Below, in pieces: positions 1 to 4,854 of a stretch of DNA of 8,238 nucleotides. The stretch spans positions 1-8,238 of the forward strand of contig JALUMP010000106.1 of NCBI GenBank assembly GCA_027039745.1. The letters run 5' to 3'. Under the pieces are notes generated by a model. The model saw nothing but the letters and a program-made list of their open reading frames with translations, ran no database searches and was not told the origin of the DNA. This DNA is from Candidatus Parcubacteria bacterium. Its GTDB lineage: Bacteria > Patescibacteriota > Minisyncoccia > Phycocordibacterales > GCA-2747955. Each line of letters begins with the position of its first letter. The stretch's first letter is position 1. The position numbers and the translations under genes were made by a program.

Positions 1-19
1 TAAAAATCAAATCGTTCAT
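1..19 (-). CDS. 5' end of a probable transposase gene (partial, six codons)
   Basis: On the minus strand, ATG at 19-17 opens a frame reading MNDLIF before the window ends. It is preceded by AAAGGAGG (plus-strand 27-34) at a spacing of 7 nt, an excellent ribosome binding site. Its position just inside what looks like an insertion-sequence end suggests it is that element's transposase, probably Mutator type. Six residues are far too few to identify a protein, so the call comes from context alone. Confidence 0.4.
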
Positions 20-29
20 GTTTTTTCCT

Positions 30-95
30 CCTTTGAAGGTTTTTATTTTCTCTCAAAGAGGGGTTATAACATATAACCCCTCTTTCCTTCAAAGG
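30..95 (-). promoter_or_regulatory. Nested hairpin in the IS leader overlapping the ribosome binding site
   Basis: Two inverted repeats are nested. The inner one is a perfect 14-bp pair (55-68 with 72-85) around a 3-nt loop, with AAAGAGGGGTTATA on one side. The outer one is a perfect 10-bp pair, CCTTTGAAGG (30-39) with CCTTCAAAGG (86-95). In the minus-strand transcript, the outer stem takes in the AAAGG part of the AAAGGAGG ribosome binding site of the gene starting at 19. Known insertion sequences such as IS10 and IS50 use this kind of fold to block translation from read-through transcripts. The inner stem alone, followed by few U residues, is less convincing as a terminator. Confidence 0.5.
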
Positions 96-121
96 GGTGA
101 CACAATTTATTTTACACTACC
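94..121. repeat. Putative terminal inverted repeat of the IS256-like element
   Basis: The plus-strand sequence from GGGGTGACACAA to the final ACACTACC resembles an IS256-family terminal repeat. I place the outer boundary at or near 121, just before ATAAATGTA, which would be flanking target DNA and possibly one copy of an 8-9 bp duplication. The partner repeat is not in the window, so the exact boundary is uncertain by a few bases. Confidence 0.45.
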
Positions 122-180
122 ATAAATGTAATTAAAGCTCTCTGCTTAGATGAAAACCCTATAAAAACAATAGAAATACA

Positions 181-248
181 TACAAAACAGATAACTTTTA
201 TATATGTACAATTTAACAATAATACAAAACAAGAAACTTCTATATATA
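181..248. repeat. Imperfect direct repeat in AT-rich intergenic DNA
   Basis: Positions 181-206 and 223-248 match at 21 of 26 positions, both beginning TACAAAACA and carrying AACTT followed by TATATAT. The offset is 42 bp, close to four helical turns. Paired sites at such spacing can be operator-like, but the DNA is so AT-rich that simple-sequence similarity could explain part of the match. No reading frame of note crosses this stretch. Confidence 0.3.
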
Positions 249-288
249 TTATTATACTTAGTGATTTAATTAATAGTTAATTTTATCC

Positions 289-317
289 TTGACAACCCTT
301 TTTCGTAAGGGTATTTT
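289..317 (+). promoter_or_regulatory. Sigma-70-type promoter upstream of the second transposase
   Basis: A perfect TTGACA -35 box (289-294) is followed after exactly 17 bp by TATTTT (312-317), a 4-of-6 match to the -10 consensus. Transcription would begin near 324, about 26 bases ahead of the transposase ATG at 350. I see no convincing terminator between this promoter and the genes from 1324 onwards, so it may also supply transcription to that operon. Confidence 0.5.
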
Positions 318-347
318 TATTTTAGTTAAACCAAGAAAAAGGGGTTG
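293..347 (+). promoter_or_regulatory. Leader inverted repeat that can mask the transposase ribosome binding site
   Basis: CAACCCTTTTTC (293-304) is complementary to GAAAAAGGGGTTG (335-347) with one bulged G. The right arm contains the AAAGGGG ribosome binding site of the ATG at 350. The left arm lies upstream of the predicted transcription start near 324, so only transcripts entering from outside would fold and hide the site. The left arm can instead pair locally (ACCCTT 295-300 with AAGGGT 307-312), a 6-bp hairpin followed by T-rich DNA that could act as a weak terminator. The two folds exclude each other. Confidence 0.4.
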
Positions 348-349
348 AA

Positions 350-1258
350 ATGGTTGCTATTAAAAAAGGCTTGGGAAGATACCTTTCAATGATTCAAAGC
401 GATGATGCCTGTATCATATTTGATGATACAATCGTTGAAAAGAGATGGACAGATGAAAGCGATATTATCTGTTGGCACTTTGACCATACGAAGGGACGCA
501 ATGTCAAAGGAGTTAATCTTTTGAATATGGTTTACTACAGTATGGATACCTCTATCCCAATAGGATTTGAGGTAATCCATAAATACGCCTATTGTGACAT
601 CAAAACAAAAGAACAAAAACGTAAAGCAAATGTAAATAAAAATGAATTGATGCGCAATATGTTTCAAAGAGCACTAAACAACCAAATACCATTTCACTAT
701 GTCTTGATGGATGTTTGGTTTGCATCCAAAGAGAACTTCGAATACATCGCAAAGAGAAAGAAAGATTTTATTGCGGGAATAAAATCAAATAGGTATTTCG
801 CTGCCTCTTTGGAAGCAAAATATCAAGGTAAATTTCAACGAGTAGATTCATTGGAGCTTGAAGATAAACAATCTGTGCGAGGCTATCTTAAAGGATATGA
901 AAAAGAAGTCCTTCTGGTTCGCCGAGTCTTTACAAACAAAGACGGAAGCATGGGTATGTTAAATCTTATCTGTTCCGATACATCACTTGATGGAGATAAA
1001 GTTGCAACGATCTATGAAAAACGATGGAAAGCCCACGAGTATCACAAATCACTCAAAAGCAATGCTGCTTTGGGAAAATCACCTACAAAAACCATAAGGA
1101 CACAAATCAATCATATCTTTTTGTCTATTATGGCTGTATTTAAATTGGAATGTCTTAAATTCAAACATCACCTTAATCATTTTGCTATCAGGGCAAAGCT
1201 GCTCATTAGAGCCAATCAAGTTGCATTTGATGAATTGCAGAGGTTGAAGGGTGCGTAA
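350..1258 (+). CDS. IS4-superfamily DDE transposase, probably 5'-truncated and inactive
   Basis: The 302-aa product matches what I know of a common IS4-superfamily transposase group (IS4/IS701-like). It has an FDDTI core with the first catalytic Asp (D25/D26), a second Asp at D121 in VLMDVWF, and a C-terminal Y-x2-R block at Y222/R225 running into HKSLKSNAALGKSP. Family members as I recall them have some 60-80 more residues before the FDDTI motif. Here the frame meets a TAG at 323 and the upstream DNA is not coding, so the N-terminal domain seems lost. The Y-x2-R-x3-E-x6-K signature has His229 at the Glu position, with Glu230 one residue later, which should harm catalysis. Several Arg codons are CGN, unlike the AGA/AGG-rich genes downstream, consistent with separate origin. 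The start has AAAGGGG six bases upstream. Identity as a transposase is secure; loss of activity is inferred. Confidence 0.85.
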   Translation: MVAIKKGLGRYLSMIQSDDACIIFDDTIVEKRWTDESDIICWHFDHTKGRNVKGVNLLNMVYYSMDTSIPIGFEVIHKYAYCDIKTKEQKRKANVNKNELMRNMFQRALNNQIPFHYVLMDVWFASKENFEYIAKRKKDFIAGIKSNRYFAASLEAKYQGKFQRVDSLELEDKQSVRGYLKGYEKEVLLVRRVFTNKDGSMGMLNLICSDTSLDGDKVATIYEKRWKAHEYHKSLKSNAALGKSPTKTIRTQINHIFLSIMAVFKLECLKFKHHLNHFAIRAKLLIRANQVAFDELQRLKGA

Positions 1259-1323
1259 GGTCAGTTAATAAGAAAACAAGATAGTGGGATGTGGTTAAAA
1301 AATTAAACGTAGAGGGGGTAGAT

Positions 1324-1785
1324 ATGTTTGAGAAAGGGTTTTCGGGAATAGATCCGGAGGAAATCAAAAATCTGTTTGATAATCTAAAAAAACTAACAAA
1401 AATAGGCGTGGAAAACTTTTTTAAGCTAAAGAAGGAATTTGGAGAAGGGGTTAAATCTTTAAAAAAAGAATTTAAAGATCTTACGGGAGAAGATATAGAG
1501 AGTCTGTTCAGAATTTTTACAAAAACAAGTTTAATTTCTAAAGAGAGCTACTCTCTTGAGGAAGCTATACGTTGGTTGAAAGAGAATAAACCTAAAAACG
1601 CAGATAAAGCTTGTTTATTCAGAGAGAAAAAAATGTTTGGTTACACACTGCATCATCTTTACTTAAATGAAAATAATGAATTACTAATAGGTTCAGAAAG
1701 CCCTTATCTTGTAGTGGAAACAATTAAGTTAGATAAAAGTCTTATAGACGCATTTGGAGACAAGGATTTGATTATATTTAGATAA
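1324..1785 (+). CDS. Small helical protein 1 with FGDKDL C-terminal motif
   Basis: I do not recognise this 153-aa protein. I chose ATG 1324 because GAGGGG sits about 7 bases upstream; a GTG at 1291 would add 11 residues but has a weaker site. The N-terminal half (about 10-60) is predicted to be charged amphipathic helix rich in Lys, Glu, Leu and Phe, with no clear membrane span or signal peptide. The C-terminal half (about 77-153) contains a SLEEAIRWLKENKP helix, then strand-like segments around LHHLYLNENNELLIG, and ends in AFGDKDLIIFR. That tail recurs in the next two genes, and the SLEEAIRWLK region resembles SIEEIIKSNK in the third. It is the first gene of the apparent operon, starting 65 bases after the transposase with no terminator visible between. 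A partner or adaptor of the downstream AAA+ and dynamin-like proteins is inferred from context only. Confidence 0.8.
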   Translation: MFEKGFSGIDPEEIKNLFDNLKKLTKIGVENFFKLKKEFGEGVKSLKKEFKDLTGEDIESLFRIFTKTSLISKESYSLEEAIRWLKENKPKNADKACLFREKKMFGYTLHHLYLNENNELLIGSESPYLVVETIKLDKSLIDAFGDKDLIIFR

Positions 1786-1793
1786 AAATTGCT

Positions 1794-1808
1794 TTAGCTT
1801 AAAGCTAA
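1794..1808. repeat. 15-bp palindrome between small genes 1 and 2
   Basis: TTAGCTT-A-AAGCTAA is a perfect 7-bp inverted repeat around one base, in the 39-bp gap just before the AAGGAGG site of the next gene. In RNA it would form at most a 5-bp stem with a 5-nt loop and no U-tract, so it is not a terminator. It might be a protein-binding or mRNA-processing site, or chance. Confidence 0.3.
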
Positions 1809-1824
1809 TAAGAAGGAGGATGGG

Positions 1825-2172
1825 ATGAGTGTAATTAATGATTCAGTAGAGGAGCTAAAAAATTTAATTAAATCTGTTTTGGATTTTATAAAGAAAATTT
1901 TTGTAAAGATCATTGAGTTTTTTAGAAATATAGTAAACTTTGTTAAAAAATTACATCAGAAATACAAATATAGAAAAGGTATAAAAATGGTTTCTGTGAA
2001 AATCAATGATTTAATAAAAGAAGAAGAATACAATATTTACACTGGTGTATTCAATACGGAAACAGGAGAGTTAGAGAATTATGAGGAGGATAGCGAAATT
2101 ATATCCGGTGAAAATATAGATGAGGAAACAAAGAAAGCCTTTGGAAGCAAAGAATTGGTAATATTTGAATAA
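1825..2172 (+). CDS. Small protein 2 with long amphipathic helix and FG-x-K-x-L tail
   Basis: This is a 115-aa protein I do not recognise, starting after AAGGAGG (1813-1819). Residues about 8-50 form a long helix alternating bulky hydrophobics (Ile, Phe, Val, Leu) with Lys, as in FIKKIFVKIIEFF. That pattern suits lying on or dipping into a membrane rather than a classical span. Residues about 55-115 carry the shared C-terminal region: strand-like MVSVKIND, then YTGVFNTETGELE, and the end AFGSKELVIFE. In the last eleven residues F, G, K, L and the closing hydrophobics match proteins 1 and 3. The GENIDEETKKAFG stretch parallels LDKSLIDAFG in protein 1 and NKIDGKLREMFG in protein 3, so this looks like a diverged paralogue. 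It ends 22 bases before the next ATG. Peripheral membrane association is inferred from helix composition. Confidence 0.8.
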   Translation: MSVINDSVEELKNLIKSVLDFIKKIFVKIIEFFRNIVNFVKKLHQKYKYRKGIKMVSVKINDLIKEEEYNIYTGVFNTETGELENYEEDSEIISGENIDEETKKAFGSKELVIFE

Positions 2173-2194
2173 TCAAATTTTAGGAGGTTTTAGA

Positions 2195-2587
2195 ATGAAT
2201 GGAAATAGCGGATTGATTTGGGTATTATTAGCCATTTTTGGTGTCTTTGGCTTAGGGGCTTTGTTTCTTGGTAAATCTAAAACATTACAAACAGAGATCG
2301 AGGAACAAGACATAGACATTTTAATGTTTGATAATATCGTTAGATGGTTTAAAACAAAAAGCATAGAGGAAATAATAAAAAGTAATAAGAATTACTCAGC
2401 TACGGTTTTAAAGGGTTATGAGGCTAAAAAATATTTCAACAAAACAACAGATAAACATATAGTTGTGGCGTCTGTATTTGATGAAAACAAGGGTGACATA
2501 GTTAAAGCTAAAGTCTTTAAGGCCAATAAAATTGATGGTAAACTCAGAGAAATGTTCGGTGATAAAGACTTAATTGTCCTTAAATAA
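2195..2587 (+). CDS. Small membrane-anchored protein 3 with FGDKDL C-terminal motif
   Basis: The 130-aa product starts at ATG 2195, supported by AGGAGG (2182-2187) seven bases upstream; an upstream in-frame start at 2165 would overlap the previous gene and lacks a site. Residues 6-26 (LIWVLLAIFGVFGLGALFLG) form one clear transmembrane segment, followed by GKSKT, so the soluble C-terminal part is probably cytoplasmic by the positive-inside rule. The soluble domain (about 38-130) has a helix containing SIEEIIKSNK, strand-like segments around IVVASVFDENKGD, and the end MFGDKDLIVLK. It is the closest in layout to protein 1, but with a membrane span in place of the amphipathic N-terminus. No enzymatic motif is seen. 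An anchor, adaptor or substrate for the AAA+ ATPase encoded downstream is plausible but unproven. Confidence 0.82.
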   Translation: MNGNSGLIWVLLAIFGVFGLGALFLGKSKTLQTEIEEQDIDILMFDNIVRWFKTKSIEEIIKSNKNYSATVLKGYEAKKYFNKTTDKHIVVASVFDENKGDIVKAKVFKANKIDGKLREMFGDKDLIVLK

Positions 2588-2608
2588 AAATCCCGGAGCT
2601 TAGTAATT

Positions 2609-2896
2609 GTGTGGTTGGTTTTTCTAATTGGAGCAGTAATTGGAGGAGTTGCTACTTACGTAGTTTATAGAGTTTATATAAATAGAGAAATTTTAAAAGA
2701 GGAAGCAAGAAATCTTAAATTAAAATTAGAATTTAAAAGAAAATTAAAAGCAAGGATATCAGAAATAATTAATGAGGGAGAGTATAGTACGGTTAAAATC
2801 TCTCTTTTTGAGGAGAATGCCGAGGTTGCTGAACTTGAAGTTAGAGGTGAAACTATAGACAATGATGTTTATGAAGGAATGAGATTAACAGTTTAA
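2609..2896 (+). CDS. Small membrane-anchored protein 4
   Basis: This 95-aa protein appears to start at GTG 2609 with GGAG (2595-2598) ten bases upstream; no ATG is available ahead of the hydrophobic segment. Residues 2-20 (WLVFLIGAVIGGVATYVVY) form a glycine-containing transmembrane span, followed by Arg/Lys-rich helix (about 21-60), which again places the C-terminus in the cytoplasm. The last third, STVKISLFEENAEVAELEV then ETIDNDVYEGMRLTV, parallels the strand-rich end of proteins 2 and 3 (VFDENKG, NKID), but the FG-x-K-x-L tail is missing. It may be a paralogue that has lost the motif, or only superficially similar. It lies 22 bases before the AAA+ gene. Function is unknown. Confidence 0.75.
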   Translation: MWLVFLIGAVIGGVATYVVYRVYINREILKEEARNLKLKLEFKRKLKARISEIINEGEYSTVKISLFEENAEVAELEVRGETIDNDVYEGMRLTV

Positions 2897-2918
2897 TTAT
2901 TTTGTATTGGGAGGGCAA

Positions 2919-4628
2919 ATGGAAATTGTAAAATACTACAATGAGCCACAAAATTTGAAAAACGGTTTTGTAGAGGAAATCAACAACTTTAAATCTGCCT
3001 TAAAAGAAGAAATTTTGAATTATTCCAAAAAAATTTCTCACGATGTTAGGGCAATAGTATTTTTCAATGCCCCCAAGGAACTTGTTGAAAAAGCCACAGG
3101 CAATAGAGATGAGTTTAAATCCTTTGACATTAACAAAAAGGTTCTTATAGCTCATTATAAGTCTCCTGTTTCAGGATCCACCGAAGAAACTATTTTTAAC
3201 GGTTATTTAAATAATGTTGTTAATAAAATAATGAGGCTCATTGAAGAAGGAAATTATATATATCTGACTAATGTAGTTATAATATTTATTTACGATTTAA
3301 ATTTTAGTGAACTTGAGAGTAAGCTAAACTCATCAAATAATAATTTTTTCGCCAAACAAGGTTTTATGCAGTTTTTCCCTTCAAAACCACTGTACTCCAT
3401 TGATCAAGTAGTACTATCAGAGGAATTAAAGGGAGAGATTGAGACAGCTTTGAACCTACTGAAATATAGGAAGAAAATTTATGATGATTGGGGGTTTGGA
3501 AAAATAGATCCAAAACCAAGAGCCATACTTAACTTTTATGGCCCACCTGGAACAGGCAAAACAATGACTGCTCATGCAATTGCAAAAGAACTTGGACTAA
3601 ATATTTTGGCATTGAATTATGCTGACATAGAATCAAAATATGTTGGAGACGCCCCAAAAAATCTGGTTAAAGCATTTAAAACAGCTGAAGAGAATAATTG
3701 TTTATTGTTTTTTGATGAAGCAGATTCTTTCTTGGGTAAAAGAATACAAAATGTACAGTCAAGCTCTGATCAAGCTGTAAATTCTTTAAGAAGCCAGATG
3801 TTCATTTTGCTTGAACAATTTAATGGTATAGTAGTATTTGCAACAAATCTATTGGGAAATTATGATAGGGCTTTTGAATCAAGGATTTTTAGGCATATAA
3901 AATTAGATTTACCTAATAAGGAAGAAAGGAGGAAAATAATCGAAAAAACAGTTCCAAAAGTAGCGTTAAAAGTACCATTAAACAATACTTTATTAGATGA
4001 ACTTGCAAAAATTTCTGATGGTTTCTCAGGAAGGGAAATTAAAAATGCTATTCTTGAAGGTTTAACCTTATCTGCCACAGCCAATAAAGATTTTCTTGAT
4101 GATAAAGATCTCTTGATAGCGTTTGAAAATATGAAGAAACAAAGAGAAAACATAGATAAAGAGAAAAAAAAGAGTCAAGCAATAAAAAAATCTATTGAAG
4201 AGAAAATAAAAGCAAGCCTTAAAAAAGACATATATAAGAGGCTATTGGAAGTTGCTGCTTTAGCAGCATACGCTGATGGGAGCATTGCACTTGAAGAGAG
4301 AGAATCTTTTGACATTATTGCAAAAGGAATGGGTATTGAGTTTGAGTTTCCTGAATCCAGGGACATGCTTCCTACATTGAAATACATTTTTAAGGATTTA
4401 AAAACAAAGAAGGATAAATTAAGAGCTTTAGAGCTTACAATAAAAATTATAGGATCAGATGGCAAGTTTTTGCCGGAGGAAATAGAGTTTATTAAAAATG
4501 TATGCAATCTTTGCGGAATAAGAAATGAGGCTATTTTAGATAAAATTTTAAAATATACAGAAAATTTTGCTAAAGAAAACGATAATTGGAAAGTATTAAA
4601 AACGGAGATTTTAGGAGAAATAACATGA
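2919..4628 (+). CDS. AAA+ ATPase with C-terminal TerB-like domain
   Basis: This 569-aa protein is a classical-type AAA ATPase (SpoVK/Vps4-like) expected to use ATP to remodel or unfold partner proteins. ATG 2919 follows GGAGG (2910-2914). Residues 1-155 are an N-terminal region I do not recognise. The ATPase core has Walker A GPPGTGKT (208-215), Walker B LLFFDEAD with D266/E267, sensor-1 FATN (307-310), arginine fingers R322/R325 in ESRIFRH, and sensor-2 SGRE (370-373). All key residues are present, so it should be active. A Lys/Glu-rich linker (about 405-436) leads to a helical TerB-like domain (about 437-540) with two acidic loops, ADGS (452-455) and GSDGKFLPEE (512-521), the usual candidate metal-binding positions. 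TerB domains are known from tellurite-resistance and stress loci and are often tied to membranes. Its position between four small membrane-type proteins and two dynamin-like GTPases suggests it is the central motor of the set. AAA+ is certain; TerB is probable. Confidence 0.93.
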   Translation: MEIVKYYNEPQNLKNGFVEEINNFKSALKEEILNYSKKISHDVRAIVFFNAPKELVEKATGNRDEFKSFDINKKVLIAHYKSPVSGSTEETIFNGYLNNVVNKIMRLIEEGNYIYLTNVVIIFIYDLNFSELESKLNSSNNNFFAKQGFMQFFPSKPLYSIDQVVLSEELKGEIETALNLLKYRKKIYDDWGFGKIDPKPRAILNFYGPPGTGKTMTAHAIAKELGLNILALNYADIESKYVGDAPKNLVKAFKTAEENNCLLFFDEADSFLGKRIQNVQSSSDQAVNSLRSQMFILLEQFNGIVVFATNLLGNYDRAFESRIFRHIKLDLPNKEERRKIIEKTVPKVALKVPLNNTLLDELAKISDGFSGREIKNAILEGLTLSATANKDFLDDKDLLIAFENMKKQRENIDKEKKKSQAIKKSIEEKIKASLKKDIYKRLLEVAALAAYADGSIALEERESFDIIAKGMGIEFEFPESRDMLPTLKYIFKDLKTKKDKLRALELTIKIIGSDGKFLPEEIEFIKNVCNLCGIRNEAILDKILKYTENFAKENDNWKVLKTEILGEIT

Positions 4629-4732
4629 GTTATTCTTGCGAACTTTTGCGGATGAAACAAAAAGAGAAAATGAAAGAGCTTAAAAAAGAAGGTTATTATT
4701 ATTCTGAGATATTAAATACGGATCCCGCCTAA
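4625..4732 (+). CDS. 35-aa microprotein overlapping the AAA+ stop codon
   Basis: A short frame begins with an ATGA overlap on the AAA+ stop codon (ATG 4625, TGA 4626) and encodes 35 residues, beginning MSYSCELLRMKQKEKMKELK and ending in ILNTDPA. It has a strong ribosome binding site, AGGAG (4613-4617), seven bases upstream inside the AAA+ gene. The overlap suggests translational coupling and near-equal production. The middle (about 8-23) is a Lys/Glu-rich helix; the end is polar with three Tyr in a row. There is no membrane span or known motif. Chance overlap cannot be excluded at this length, but the start signals are as good as those of the large genes. It may be a small regulator or subunit of the ATPase, or the remnant of a longer gene. 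Confidence 0.6.
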   Translation: MSYSCELLRMKQKEKMKELKKEGYYYSEILNTDPA

Positions 4733-4854
4733 TGAAAATACTAGATTTTATTTAACAAGGAGGGAGGAATAAGAAATTAGAAAAAATTGTCTTGACAAGC
4801 GGGGGCGATATAAAGAAAGTGGAAAGAGACAAAATTTTTTTATGGGAGGTATTT
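4733..4854 (+). other. Gap with an orphan ribosome binding site before the first GTPase
   Basis: This 122-base gap is the longest inside the cassette. It holds a very strong AAGGAGGGAGG (4757-4767) followed by no usable start codon; the next triplets read AAT AAG or, one frame over, ATA AGA AAT TAG. The frame of the downstream GTPase stays open back to 4756, reading KKLEKIVLTSGGDIKKVERD, which is gene-like. This could be a decayed gene start, an insertion scar, or a leader. Confidence 0.45.
4787..4814 (+). promoter_or_regulatory. Weak candidate internal promoter before the first GTPase
   Basis: TTGTCT (4787-4792) and TATAAA (4809-4814) are 16 bases apart and could serve as -35 and -10 boxes for the GTPase pair. 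A better-looking TTGACA at 4792-4797 is only 11 bases from the same TATAAA, too close to work with it. In such AT-rich DNA this is weak evidence. Confidence 0.25.

Larger units (their letters stand above)
1..121 (-). mobile_element. End of an IS256/Mutator-like insertion sequence (partial)
   Basis: This looks like the terminal segment of an insertion sequence whose body lies beyond the left edge. Read on the minus strand, it starts near 121 with GGTAGTGTAAAATAAATTG, then TGTCACCCC, which resembles the GGTAGTGT-type ends I associate with IS256-family elements. A hairpin-rich leader follows, then a good ribosome binding site and an ATG at 19. This terminal repeat, leader and transposase start is the usual layout of an IS end. 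The other end and the transposase body are outside the window, so neither the inverted repeat nor a target-site duplication can be tested. The family assignment rests only on the terminal sequence and is tentative. Confidence 0.5.

Noticed and set aside
295..325. Stand-alone intrinsic terminator
   Set aside because: The stem is only 6 bp and the following T-run is interrupted; it overlaps the -35 to -10 spacer of a good promoter, so it is better treated as part of the leader fold.
122..349. CRISPR leader or repeat array
   Set aside because: The two similar 26-bp copies are imperfect, only two in number, and made largely of A/T runs; there are no cas genes nearby.
386..667. Minus-strand frame of 93 codons opposite the transposase
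   Set aside because: It lies wholly inside a recognisable transposase gene, has no ribosome binding site of note, and its product shows no domain. The same holds for the minus-strand frames at 2173-2364, 2674-2862, 3860-4153, 4175-4660, 4905-5183, 5874-6059, 6372-6560 and 7046-7285.
287..1260. Possible terminal inverted repeats of the second transposon (287-300 and 1247-1260)
   Set aside because: Only 10 of 14 positions match, the right copy contains the transposase stop codon, and the left copy overlaps the promoter and leader repeat. I cannot define this element's ends.
1291..1323. GTG start adding 11 residues to small protein 1
   Set aside because: The upstream GTGGGA is a poor ribosome binding site, while GAGGGG is well placed for the ATG at 1324.
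4115..4132. Internal echo of the tail motif in the AAA+ protein (DDKDLLIAF)
   Set aside because: It lacks the FG that begins the shared motif and lies in the middle of a predicted helix, so it looks like chance similarity.
4732..4755. Seven-codon frame MKILDFI overlapping the microprotein stop
   Set aside because: It is too short to support as a gene, and in AT-rich DNA such frames arise often by chance.
4792..4854. TTG start adding 21 residues to dynamin-like GTPase 1
   Set aside because: No ribosome binding site lies at a workable distance; the strong one nearby is about 25 bases too far upstream, and ATG 4855 has its own good site.
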